Of a stretch of 9,641 nt of DNA, positions 1-6,002 are shown one piece after another (the first letter of the stretch is position 1; each line of letters begins with the position of its first letter). The translations under genes and the position numbers were made by a program. The notes beneath the pieces are model-generated. The model was not told the DNA's origin, ran no database searches, and saw only the letters and a program-made list of their open reading frames with translations. Origin of the DNA: Chryseosolibacter sp039917935 (GTDB lineage Bacteria > Bacteroidota > Bacteroidia > Cytophagales > Cyclobacteriaceae); assembly GCA_039917935.1 (NCBI GenBank), contig JBDSIM010000063.1:1-9641 (forward strand), read 5' to 3'.

Positions 1-42
1 CTCGCGCATTGCCGCGTGATGTTACCTTTTCATCATCAGCAA

Positions 43-918
43 TTATGCCACTGCCTTGTTCGCCACCTTTTTATTCTTCACCATGAATCCAAACAACGCG
101 GCGGTGAAAAACATGAGTAAGCTGTAGATGGCCGGCGGGAGGGCCATAGAAGAGTTGACGAGAACACTGAGGGCAATGTAGATCGCGAGCGTGCCGTTGT
201 GGATGCCGATCTCCATACCAATCGCGATCGCTTGCCGCTTGTCGATGTTCAGCCATCGGGGAATAAAGTATCCGGACGCGAGGCTCATCAGATTGAACAG
301 CAATACTGGCACACCCAACACTGTGAAATAATCGGCGAGCAATTGTTTTTCACTAATCGTAACGGAAACAATAATGATAATAAGGATCACCGCCGATGCA
401 ATCTTTACCGGCCTTTCCATTCTGGCGGCAAAATTAATAAACTGATTTTTGATGATCATGCCGATCGTTACCGGTATCAACACAATTCCAAAAACTTCCA
501 GGACCTTGCTGAACTGCATGGGAACGTACTGACCGGAATCAATGAAATAATCCAGCGAGAAATTAACGATCACCGGAAGTGTAAATAACGTAAGCACACT
601 GTTGATCGCGGTAAGTGAAATATTCAGCGCCACATCTCCATTGGACAAATGACTATAGAGATTAGCAGTAGCTCCTCCCGGTGACGCTGCCAGCAACATC
701 ATCCCTACCGCAAGCGCCGGCTCGAGCCCTGAAAACTTTACCAGGAAAAAACATAAGGCAGGGAGAAGGATCATCTGACATGCCAGCGCGACGGTCATTG
801 CTTTCGGATATTTGGTTACGCGCCTGAAGTCATCGAGGGTCAATGAGAGGCCCAGGCCCAGCATGATTATCCCGAGTGCAATCGGGAGGAATAGTTCGGT
901 GGCGATAGATTGTTGCAT
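43..918 (-). CDS. Bile acid:sodium symporter (BASS/SBF) family transporter
   Basis: A 291-residue polytopic inner-membrane protein with about nine hydrophobic segments and almost no soluble part except a basic C-terminal tail (KNKK...). Two BASS-family signatures are visible: SPGGATAN at residues 79-86, followed by LTAINSVLTLFTLP, and EIGIHNGTLAIYIAL at 236-250. In this family these lie in the two discontinuous helices that cross and bind sodium and substrate. The length matches the compact bacterial members (about 290-320 aa). Family members move bile acids, pantothenate, keto-acids or other organic anions with sodium; the substrate cannot be read from this sequence. The start at 918 is the first ATG and places the first membrane helix right after MQQSIATE. 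It is divergent from the exonuclease gene across 231 bp and has no visible operon partner. Family assignment is firm; substrate is unknown. Confidence 0.93.
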   Translation of the reverse strand: MQQSIATELFLPIALGIIMLGLGLSLTLDDFRRVTKYPKAMTVALACQMILLPALCFFLVKFSGLEPALAVGMMLLAASPGGATANLYSHLSNGDVALNISLTAINSVLTLFTLPVIVNFSLDYFIDSGQYVPMQFSKVLEVFGIVLIPVTIGMIIKNQFINFAARMERPVKIASAVILIIIIVSVTISEKQLLADYFTVLGVPVLLFNLMSLASGYFIPRWLNIDKRQAIAIGMEIGIHNGTLAIYIALSVLVNSSMALPPAIYSLLMFFTAALFGFMVKNKKVANKAVA

Positions 919-1149
919 GAGGTTGAGGTATTAGTGAGCTTAATGAGCTGTATACTAACTAAATATCCTAAAAAAAGTTTGATGTATAAATGGATAAGCA
1001 ATATTTACCAACAACCATTGCCTTCGATTAGCAATAAGTTGAGAGCAATGGATGGTTTAATCTATATTTTTTGCGTTAACCAAAAGGCAAAGATGTTCGC
1101 TTTATATTGGGTTTAAAAACAAAAGAGTTTAACGATTCGCATACATTCC
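919..1149. other. Divergent intergenic region
   Basis: A 231-bp A+T-rich spacer between two divergent starts, so it should carry promoters for both genes. I see no clear TAnnTTTG box in either direction. The nearest plus-strand candidate is a TATTTTTTG run around 1063-1071, one base longer than the consensus, about 80 nt before the exonuclease start. No Shine-Dalgarno sequence precedes 1150. A short open frame across this spacer (910-1116, plus) looks non-coding: it has no recognisable domain and begins inside the transporter gene. Confidence 0.35.
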
Positions 1150-1986
1150 ATGATCGTCCATCTCATCGACGGTACCTATGAACTATTCCGGCATTTCTAC
1201 GGCCAGCGTAGATACAACAAAGGCAAGGACAAAACACTTGGAGCCACGGTTGGTGTACTGAATGGCGTATTGCAAATGATCGAAGAAGGCGCGACCTACT
1301 TAGGTGTTGCCACGGATCACGTGATCGAATCATTTCGCAATGAGCTGTGGCCCGACTATAAAACTGGAGAAGGGATCGAGCCGGCGCTGCTTGCGCAATT
1401 CCATCCAATAGAAGAAGCATTAGCGTCGATGGGTGTTGTGGTATGGCCGATGATTGAGCTGGAAGCCGATGATGCACTGGCCTCCGCAGCGCACCTGGCT
1501 GCCGCAGATCCTCGTATCCTTAAAGTGTGCATCTGGACGCCGGACAAAGATCTCGCCCAATGCGTACGCAAAGATCGGGTCGTACAGATCGATCGCAGAG
1601 CCCGGTCAATTAGAGACGCAAACGCAATACGTAAAAAGTTTGGCGTGAGTCCGGTACTCATCCCGGATTTTATAGCGCTCGTGGGAGATAGCGCCGATGG
1701 TTGTCCAGGCATCCCAGGCATTGGGAAGATTGGCGCCGTTCAGCTGTTGAACCAGTACGGGCCAATCGAGACTTTCCCGAAGAAGCTGCTGGTGGGACAA
1801 CGCGAACAAGCCTTACTGTTTAAACGCCTCGCCACTTTACGAACCGATGCCGCGCTATTTAGCGATGGCGTGGGCCAACGTCAGCTTTCGCCGAGCGCAC
1901 TACAAAAATGGGTGAACCACGTTTACTCGCCCGAGCGAATGCCATTGCTGCGAAAGTTACTCAGTCAGAACAATAACCGAATCTAA
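1150..1986 (+). CDS. Stand-alone 5'-3' exonuclease / flap endonuclease (H3TH domain)
   Basis: A 278-residue homologue of the 5'-nuclease domain of DNA polymerase I, without a polymerase domain. The acidic metal-site residues can be aligned by eye. D7 is in LIDGTYELFRHFYG. The FRNELWPDYK segment (62-71) corresponds to the conserved R...YK patch. E105, D107 and D108 are in ELEADDALA. D132 and D134 are in TPDKDLAQ. D180 and D183 are in GDSADGCPGIPGIGKIGA (179-196), which is also the helix-3-turn-helix DNA-binding element. These enzymes cut 5' flaps and degrade from 5' ends during repair or primer removal. All catalytic acids appear present, so it is probably active. In polymerase I the matching element usually reads GDSSDNIPG; the N-to-G change is typical of a sub-family I associate with Actinobacteria and Proteobacteria. 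ATG at 1150 is the natural start because D7 must lie near the N terminus. It is a single-gene unit. Cellular role and redundancy with the chromosomal polA are unknown. Confidence 0.9.
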   Translation: MIVHLIDGTYELFRHFYGQRRYNKGKDKTLGATVGVLNGVLQMIEEGATYLGVATDHVIESFRNELWPDYKTGEGIEPALLAQFHPIEEALASMGVVVWPMIELEADDALASAAHLAAADPRILKVCIWTPDKDLAQCVRKDRVVQIDRRARSIRDANAIRKKFGVSPVLIPDFIALVGDSADGCPGIPGIGKIGAVQLLNQYGPIETFPKKLLVGQREQALLFKRLATLRTDAALFSDGVGQRQLSPSALQKWVNHVYSPERMPLLRKLLSQNNNRI

Positions 1987-2080
1987 CTTTCATTCGCTGA
2001 ATATCGCTGACGAGATGTCGCGCAAAATAAATTTAAAACTTTGACACTATGAGCTTATAGCATCAAGTTCGGTGCGAAAA

Positions 2081-2096
2081 CGTTGCCATCGCAACG
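2081..2096. terminator. Hairpin, possible minus-strand terminator
   Basis: Perfect 6-bp stem (CGTTGC / GCAACG) with a CATC tetraloop. Read on the minus strand the stem is followed by TTTTCGC, so it could work as a weak intrinsic terminator for transcripts coming from the gene at 2322-2720. On the plus strand no T-run follows. It may instead simply be part of the palindromic repeat block. Confidence 0.3.
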
Positions 2097-2305
2097 CTCG
2101 TGCTGCTGGCAATAGGGCCGTCCGGTATTTGAGCAAAGGGTGGCGTTAAAATCCAGGGATTCGTCGCTACGCAACTCCACCCCGGGGCTACCAGGTAGTC
2201 CTCCCGTGACTTGTCATTAATTCCATGATGATGATAGAGCATGCTTATGCGAGACTCAAAATGCACAAAATCTAGCTTACTGGTATGATTATTTGAACGA
2301 ATAAA

Positions 2306-2319
2306 GGCTGCTCCGAGCC
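2306..2319 (-). terminator. Weak hairpin just after the 2322-2720 stop codon
   Basis: On the minus strand GGCT-CGGAGC-AGCC is followed by TTTATT, two bases beyond the stop codon. The stem has only 4 bp, so this is a weak candidate for an intrinsic terminator. Confidence 0.3.
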
Positions 2320-2321
2320 GT

Positions 2322-2720
2322 TTAGTTATTCAACTTCGGAGTTTTCGAAAAATATTCTTTAACAAAAGCCTGTTGTTGCTTATCCGTCATTTTATCCGCT
2401 TGCTGAACTTCAATTTTAATATTTTCGAAACGATGATCCGCCTTTAAAACATTCAAGAGTTCTGCTTTGGCATTTGTCGGGCCAAAAAGAACTACTTCGT
2501 CAAAATTTCTAATGGCGTCACCTAACTTTTTATAATATTCCGTTTGCTGCTGCTGCTCTTTGTTGTGTATTACATTTTCACTACCTGCAGCAGTATGTTC
2601 TTTCGCCTCGTGCGTCAAGGCTGTATCCGCAACCTTTTCTTCGCCACCGAGGGCTGTATATTCCAGTAGATGAGCATTCGCATGATCCATCCATATTCCT
2701 AATTTTTTTTGGTTTGTCAT
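2322..2720 (-). CDS. Small eRF1-domain-3-like protein (bacterial 'translational machinery protein' type)
   Basis: 132 residues, soluble, no signal peptide or membrane segment. The N-terminal LGIWMDHANAHLLEY (7-21) matches the pattern of small bacterial proteins that start with a strand holding W-[IM]-D-H-x-x-A, as in eRF1-domain-3-like or 'translational machinery' proteins. A charged, low-complexity middle (residues 27-60: many A, E, H and a run of four Q at 56-59, encoded by CTG/CAG-type repeats) is followed by helix YYKKLGDAI, then the strand-turn FDEVVLFGPTNAKAELLNVL (73-92). That motif is characteristic of the L7Ae/eRF1-domain-3 alpha-beta-alpha fold. KADHRF and a C-terminal helix complete the domain. 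Full-length for the family (about 130-140 aa). A role in ribosome binding is inferred only from the fold; no such function is shown here. Single-gene unit; the leader TAACAGAAATT lacks a Shine-Dalgarno sequence. Confidence 0.65.
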   Translation of the reverse strand: MTNQKKLGIWMDHANAHLLEYTALGGEEKVADTALTHEAKEHTAAGSENVIHNKEQQQQTEYYKKLGDAIRNFDEVVLFGPTNAKAELLNVLKADHRFENIKIEVQQADKMTDKQQQAFVKEYFSKTPKLNN

Positions 2721-2937
2721 AATTTCTGTTAGTTTATAATTTCTATTGTTGATTAAGCAAGTAAAGAATACCCGACCGTTAACGTATTAAATACAAAAAG
2801 AAGTCTTACCTATATCACATGACTACATTGCACCCTTTGCCTTTCCTTCAGCTGCTTAAAAAAATATGATTGTAGAATCATATCAATAAAACCACATCGT
2901 TTCTCAGTATCATCAAAAAGTATGCCCTGGACCTTTG

Positions 2938-3175
2938 ATGCCTTTGGATTCAATTGTACACGAAAGACTCCAAATTCAGTTCGTTGTAGCGGAAAGGGAA
3001 GATTTACAGTGTGAGAATTTTGTCAGTAGCGTTGAATTTTGAATAGTTCGGAGGTAAAGCCTGGTTCGTTTTATGACTTGTTCCGTGTTCAAACGGTAAA
3101 TTGTTGGAGCATTGGGATATCATTAAAACGATTCCTTTAAAAGAAGACTGGAAACATAGCAAGGGTAAATTTTAA
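2938..3175 (+). pseudogene. Decayed NTF2/SnoaL-like domain gene (C-terminal part)
   Basis: Three fragments in different frames line up in order with the C-terminal half of SnoaL-like (nuclear transport factor 2 superfamily) proteins. First, from 2938, MPLDSIVHERLQIQFVVAE, resembling the usual 'vHr...eGdFV' strand. Second, at 3047-3090, a GGK followed after one extra base by KPGSFYDLFRV. Third, at 3092-3175, NGKLLEHWDIIKTIPLKEDW, ending KGKF and a TAA. The intact family typically reads FGGKP..FYDLFRVENGKIVEHWD...IPE....NNGKF. The breaks look like one extra A in GGTAAAGCC and one missing A in TTCAAACGG, plus an in-frame TGA or TAG before GGK. No intact N-terminal half can be found upstream. No functional protein is expected. 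The wild-type function is unknown; family members include small-molecule isomerases/hydrolases and stress proteins. Family recognition rests on the last 28 codons and is fairly strong; the upstream part is less certain. Confidence 0.62.
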
Positions 3176-3298
3176 ATAGGATGACAGGCTTGGAAAGATT
3201 GGCAAAATCTTTTGGATCAGGCAATCTGTTTAGATCAACTTAAGTGATCTATGTAACATATTACAGCACTTATGCAACACACCATTAAGAACCGGCTA

Positions 3299-3306
3299 TA
3301 TCTTTG
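3299..3306 (+). promoter_or_regulatory. Bacteroidota -7 promoter box (TATCTTTG) for the beta-barrel gene
   Basis: TATCTTTG is an exact match to the Bacteroidota primary-sigma -7 consensus TAnnTTTG. It lies 56 nt upstream of the ATG at 3363, implying a leader of about 50 nt. A convincing TTG -33 element 19-21 nt upstream is not present, so strength cannot be judged. Confidence 0.6.
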
Positions 3307-3362
3307 TACTATACCTGGTTATAAAATGTGACAGGTTTTTCACTTAACAAAATCAAAATTTT

Positions 3363-3947
3363 ATGAAATTAGTTATTTCAACTGTTCTTTCTGTTTTCCT
3401 AATTGCAGGGGCGGCTACGGCACAACATGCGAACATTGGTATTAAAGGTGGCTTAAATGCCTACACACTTAAGACGGATGATAATTCGGCTGCTGATGCA
3501 AAAATAAGTTTTCACGTTGGACTCTTAGGTCACTTCCATATCACCGGTAATTTTGCGCTGCAACCAGAAATTATCTATTCTGTACAGGGAGCCAGTTATA
3601 ACATGTCCGGTACAGATGTTCGGTTGAACCTGAACTACATCAATGTGCCCTTATTATTTCAATACATGTTCGACAATGGTTTTAGATTGCAAGCAGGCCC
3701 ACAACTTGGTTTATTAGCAAGCGCGAAGTCGCAGGTAAACAACAACAAAACTGATGTGAAGGCTAATTTTGAAACAATCGATTTAGGATTGGCAATTGGA
3801 GCGAGCTATGTAAACCCTTCCTCAAACTTCGGTTTTGATATTCGCTACAACCTTGGCCTTAGCAACATCAACGCCAACAGTAATGTCAATTCTTTTAACC
3901 GGGGTTTGCAGGCAGGCGTTTTCTACCTCTTTAAACACAAATCATAA
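3363..3947 (+). CDS. Outer-membrane beta-barrel protein (porin family, OMP_b-brl_2 type)
   Basis: 194 residues with a typical signal peptide: MKL, a hydrophobic core VISTVLSVFLIAGA and an ATA|Q cleavage site after residue 20. The mature part starts with NIGIKGGLNAYTL, then alternates amphipathic strands with turns: ISFHVGLLGHFHI, FALQPEIIYSVQGA, LNYINVPLLFQYMF, FRLQAGPQLGLLASA, IDLGLAIGASYV, FGFDIRYNLGLSNI, and a final strand RGLQAGVFYLFKHK. The phrases 'GIKGGLN', 'QPEI.YS.QGA', 'NYINVPLL..Y' and 'GPQLGLLASA' are hallmarks of the PorT/OMP_b-brl_2 family common in Bacteroidota. It probably forms an eight-stranded barrel in the outer membrane; transported molecule or partner is unknown. It is monocistronic: own -7 box at 3299 and a strong terminator at 3958. 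The start at 3363 is fixed by the signal peptide. Confidence 0.92.
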   Translation: MKLVISTVLSVFLIAGAATAQHANIGIKGGLNAYTLKTDDNSAADAKISFHVGLLGHFHITGNFALQPEIIYSVQGASYNMSGTDVRLNLNYINVPLLFQYMFDNGFRLQAGPQLGLLASAKSQVNNNKTDVKANFETIDLGLAIGASYVNPSSNFGFDIRYNLGLSNINANSNVNSFNRGLQAGVFYLFKHKS

Positions 3948-3957
3948 TGAAGTATCA

Positions 3958-3991
3958 GGAAGGACAAAATAATTTGTCTTTCCTTTCTTTG
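3958..3991 (+). terminator. Strong intrinsic terminator after the beta-barrel gene
   Basis: GGAAGGACAAA (3958-3968) pairs with TTTGTCTTTCC (3973-3983) over 11 bp with one G-T pair and an ATAA loop, followed by TTTCTTTG. It lies 10 nt past the stop codon of the gene ending at 3947. On the minus strand the same stem is followed only by TGATACTT, so it acts mainly on plus-strand transcripts. Confidence 0.85.
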
Positions 3992-4070
3992 TCAACTTAA
4001 TATAGACCTCCGGTTCAATACTTTCTTAACTTGCACACGCTTACAAACAATCATCCTTAATCAAATTTTT

Positions 4071-4244
4071 ATGTCTACACCTTCAGCCCCAAAAAAAATC
4101 ACATGGATAATCGGTATACTCTGTGGCCTCCTGGGAATTATAGGCCACTACGCTGACGTTGATATTTTACGTGAATACAATTACGTTTTACTACTCGTTG
4201 GATTTATCGTGCTGGCTATTGGCACCACGTTCAGAGAACTGTAA
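4071..4244 (+). CDS. Small two-helix membrane protein, 57 residues
   Basis: ATG at 4071 opens a frame of 57 codons ending in TAA at 4242-4244. The product has a short polar basic N terminus (MSTPSAPKK), a first hydrophobic helix from about residue 10 to 27 (ITWIIGILCGLLGIIGHY), a short acidic linker (ADVDILREYN), and a second helix from about 38 to 53 (YVLLLVGFIVLAIGTTF). It ends FREL. The clean two-helix architecture, coding-like composition and position after a strong terminator make it a likely real gene despite its size. I recall very similar 'STPSAPKKITWIIGI' proteins annotated as hypothetical in Bacteroidota, but have no function for them. The 80-bp gap after the terminator could hold its promoter (TAACTTGC near 4026 is a poor -7 candidate). 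No Shine-Dalgarno sequence is visible. Confidence 0.75.
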   Translation: MSTPSAPKKITWIIGILCGLLGIIGHYADVDILREYNYVLLLVGFIVLAIGTTFREL

Positions 4245-4667
4245 AACAGTCTCCTCAATCTTAGCATTCTTTTGCACTTAATGCTGGACAAGGACTTGTT
4301 AAGAAGTGGAAGGTATGCAGATTCTATAAATGCAAATATCTGCTGCACGAGCGAGAAGTGACGATTTTCCTAAAGTGCGTTAAAGAATCAGCAGAAAATA
4401 ATACAATCAGACTTCAAAAGAGTTTGAATCATAACCTGGCGGGATAAATTCTGCCAACGCGCACGGACCTGCGTGAAGAGGCAATTGTTTGTCCTAAGGA
4501 CTCCTTCGGAGAGCCCGAAATGGCAAGTGGGCTGATTGGCGAGTGCCGACAGCCTGACCCGAGCGTGTGGATAAGCGTAAGTGAGGGGCACGCCCAACAC
4601 AAATGCATGAAGCCTGCAACTTGCAGCCTTAGTTTAACACTTAACGGTGATGTCCTATTCGGCCAAC
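4245..4667. other. Convergent spacer, structured block, no accepted gene
   Basis: 423 bp between the 3' ends of the small membrane protein and the MpaB-family gene. The left part (4245-4425) is A+T-rich with one weak inverted repeat AGCATT/AATGCT (4263-4285). The right part (about 4430-4625) is G+C-richer and full of hairpins (separate entry). Open frames at 4388-4600 and 4429-4680 (minus) and 4520-4705 (plus) overlap one another, two of them run into the neighbouring gene, and none has a recognisable domain; I take them as chance frames in a G+C-rich block. Confidence 0.4.
4430..4625. repeat. Hairpin-rich block: candidate dispersed repeat or structured RNA
   Basis: A chain of potential stem-loops is visible. 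GGCGGGA-TAAA-TTCTGCC (4438-4455) is a 7-bp stem counting G-U pairs on the plus strand. GTCC-TAA-GGAC lies near 4490 and overlaps AAGGA-C-TCCTT. AGCCC...GGGCT follows near 4513-4534. GCGTG...CACGC flanks 4563-4593. CTGCAA-C-TTGCAG lies at 4614-4626. The block is more G+C-rich than its flanks and sits between two convergent gene ends, a usual site for mobile palindromic repeats. It could instead be a small RNA, but I see no promoter or terminator to prove transcription. It does not match any RNA family I can name. Confidence 0.35.
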
Positions 4668-5447
4668 TTATTTGCTGCAAAGCCCGTCGTTATCCAGCGC
4701 CTTGATTTCTTTTTTATACTTCGATGGAAGGATGATGGCTTTCAACAACCAATCAGCCCTCATGCTTCTGCTCACTTTATATAGTGCAATCAAAGGGTTT
4801 AAGAGAGAGATGTTCCGGAAGCCGAGCAGTTCACGCACCTTCTGCGGCACCACGAGTGTCTGCGCCTCCAGCAGGATCCTGTAGCGCACCCGGCCCAGGT
4901 GTTTGCGATATTGGCTTAACAGGTCAATCGTGTAATTGCTGGGGTTCAGATTTTGGTCCAGGTGCCCTTGCCGCATTTTTTCCCATTCTTCAAAGGTTTC
5001 GGGCAATCCTTTCACGCCCATGAGGCTTCCTACTCTGTAGAAGACCTGGAATACCTCGTTCTTTTCGACTCTGCTTAACTCACGTTCCAGCACTTCAAAC
5101 GATCGGATGGAATAATCGATGAGCATGAAGAGCACATCTCTATAAGCCCAGTCAGGAATTTTTTCAGCGCGCTTCGCTTCCACGTCCGCATGTATCGTCG
5201 CCATGGCATCAATAGCGCGCAGGGCGGCTTGTTTTTCAGAAAAGACAATTGTCCGGGCGTAGGAGACAGTTGAGAAAAGCCTTCCCAGGGGATCGACCGG
5301 AAGGCGGCCTGTGAAGTATAGCCAGTCCACAGCCTTGTTGAGTGCAAACTCTGCGGAGGCGCCGGCGAATATGAAAAGGATGGTATCACTCTTCCCCCAG
5401 ATCTGCCGCACCACCGAGTGCTTATCCACGAAATATTCCATACTCAT
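4668..5447 (-). CDS. MpaB/DUF2236-family putative haem-dependent oxygenase
   Basis: 259 residues, no signal peptide. The N-terminal region (residues 13-60) reads RQIWGKSDTILFIFAGASAE, then a segment WLYFTGRLPVDPLGRLFST. This is the start of the 'oxygenase MpaB / rubber oxygenase catalytic domain' (formerly DUF2236). R56 and T60 in RLFST, H86 in the IHADV motif, and the helix WAYRDVLFMLIDYSIRSFEVL (100-120) sit where this family carries its haem-ligand histidine and the arginine/threonine pocket seen in latex-clearing protein. The C-terminal part (180-250) is helical and positively charged. Family members use haem and O2 to cleave or oxidise hydrophobic substrates; the substrate here is unknown. 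ATG at 5447 is preferred over the in-frame ATG at 5441. The frame stays open upstream to 5649 but contains no ATG, GTG or TTG. Same strand as aceA, 555 bp downstream of it, with its own promoter. Confidence 0.82.
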   Translation of the reverse strand: MSMEYFVDKHSVVRQIWGKSDTILFIFAGASAEFALNKAVDWLYFTGRLPVDPLGRLFSTVSYARTIVFSEKQAALRAIDAMATIHADVEAKRAEKIPDWAYRDVLFMLIDYSIRSFEVLERELSRVEKNEVFQVFYRVGSLMGVKGLPETFEEWEKMRQGHLDQNLNPSNYTIDLLSQYRKHLGRVRYRILLEAQTLVVPQKVRELLGFRNISLLNPLIALYKVSRSMRADWLLKAIILPSKYKKEIKALDNDGLCSK

Positions 5448-5577
5448 AAAACAAACAATTTTGATGAAACGTGCACTGACCCTTGCTAGCAGTTCATACT
5501 CTTTTCTTCCTTGCGCCGTCGGCTCGAGTGGGTAGGGGGTTGCCCGGTCATTGGATTTCCTTCTTTTTTCTCCGCGA
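5448..5577 (-). promoter_or_regulatory. Long 5' leader of the MpaB-family gene, possibly structured
   Basis: The leader is G+C-rich in its middle and contains complementary segments: TGACC (5550-5546) with GGTCA (5481-5477), GCC-GAC-GGC (5523-5515), the palindromes CTCGAG (5528-5523) and GCTAGC, and ACTG/CAGT (5493-5490 with 5478-5475). The GACCGGGCAACC stretch is faintly like the core of SAM-I/SAM-IV riboswitches, but the other conserved parts are missing, so I do not assign a riboswitch class. The same DNA is an open frame continuous with the gene, so an unusual non-ATG extension cannot be excluded. Confidence 0.3.
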
Positions 5578-5609
5578 CAAAGGTATGTGAAAGTACTTTT
5601 GTATTCAAA
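5578..5609 (-). promoter_or_regulatory. Bacteroidota promoter for the MpaB-family gene
   Basis: On the minus strand, TTTG (5609-5606) is followed after 20 nt by TACCTTTG (5585-5578). This matches the Bacteroidota consensus TTTG-N19-21-TAnnTTTG in both boxes and spacing. The predicted transcript start is near 5570-5573, which leaves a leader of about 125 nt before the ATG at 5447. This is the best promoter in the window. Confidence 0.72.
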
Positions 5610-6002
5610 GCACTTTGAGAAATATATATTTTTGACTTGTGGGCCATTCTAATTCATTAGGATATTCGACCATTTTATCCAAGCGGATTCTTGAAGCCAG
5701 TCTGATTGTCTTACAATTTTGTTTCCAGAAAGGGTTTAATCGTTTTTATTATGAAAAAACTGGATTAAATAAATAAGCGTCTTTGGAAATAAATATCATG
5801 AACTGCTAACAATTTGTTAGAGACACATCTAATGTGGGTGTACATTTTGTACAATATTTGTAACGATTGATGTTCAGCTACCTAGGCCGAACTATTTCCC
5901 AATACAAAATGGGTTCACTTTTAACAATCCGTACGTTAGATGGTTTGAATAACAAGCTAAACATGCCTAAAGAAAGATAAGCTCAAAAACCTTTTGGCAT
6001 GA
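5610..6002. other. Spacer between aceA and the MpaB-family gene
   Basis: A+T-rich spacer of nearly 400 bp with no accepted gene. It contains two neighbouring inverted repeats: CTAACA-ATT-TGTTAG (5806-5820) and TGTACA-TTT-TGTACA (5839-5853). Near the aceA stop codon, CATGCC (5962-5967) and GGCATG (5996-6001) could close a long-loop hairpin. A 36-codon ORF (5870-5980, plus) starts just after the second repeat but has no recognisable content. Confidence 0.4.
5806..5853. promoter_or_regulatory. Pair of inverted repeats, possible operators
   Basis: Two perfect 6-bp half-site repeats with 3-bp spacers: CTAACA-ATT-TGTTAG (5806-5820) and TGTACA-TTT-TGTACA (5839-5853). The centres are 33 bp apart, about three helical turns. 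This arrangement suits binding of a dimeric regulator on one face of the helix. They lie roughly 200 bp upstream of the MpaB promoter and 150 bp beyond the aceA stop. Chance occurrence in A+T-rich DNA is possible. Confidence 0.3.

Larger units (their letters stand above)
1987..2321. other. Convergent spacer with palindromes, no gene seen
   Basis: This 335-bp stretch lies between the 3' ends of two convergent genes. It holds a hairpin at 2081-2096 (CGTTGC, CATC loop, GCAACG), the self-complementary octamer CCCCGGGG at 2180-2187, and directly beside it CTACC-A-GGTAG at 2188-2198. The 2080-2210 part is richer in G+C than its flanks and resembles dispersed palindromic intergenic repeats rather than coding DNA. 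The minus-strand open frame at 2063-2266 has no recognisable domain and was not accepted as a gene. Confidence 0.4.
2721..3362. other. Long divergent spacer containing a gene remnant and a promoter
   Basis: 642 bp between divergent genes. About 2938-3175 carries the remains of an NTF2-like gene and 3299-3306 a promoter box; both have their own entries. In 2721-2937 I recognise nothing coding: there are only short frames such as a 16-codon ORF from 2819. After the remnant, a 20-codon ORF at 3181-3243 has no recognisable content. No clear -7 box is seen for the minus-strand gene starting at 2720. Confidence 0.45.

Noticed and set aside
199..588. 129-codon open frame antisense to the symporter gene
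   Set aside because: Lies wholly within a strong coding sequence on the other strand and has no recognisable domain.
910..1116. 68-codon plus-strand frame in the divergent spacer
   Set aside because: Starts inside the symporter gene, A+T-driven composition, no motif; the region more likely holds promoters.
1356..1721. 121-codon open frame antisense to the exonuclease
   Set aside because: Serine/alanine/arginine-rich product typical of antisense to a G+C-rich gene; the exonuclease frame carries all catalytic motifs.
2063..2266. 67-codon minus-strand frame in the convergent spacer
   Set aside because: No domain, overlaps palindromes, alternative frames are equally open.
4388..4705. Three overlapping open frames on both strands in the hairpin-rich block
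   Set aside because: Mutually overlapping, two run into the MpaB-family gene, no domain; better explained by a structured G+C-rich block.
5475..5560. Resemblance of the MpaB leader (GACCGGGCAACC) to SAM riboswitch cores
   Set aside because: Only one short block matches; the remaining conserved helices and loops of SAM-I or SAM-IV are not found, and the gene is not in methionine metabolism.
5870..5980. 36-codon plus-strand ORF after the twin inverted repeats
   Set aside because: No homology recognised, no ribosome-binding or promoter support, another frame across it is also open for a similar length.
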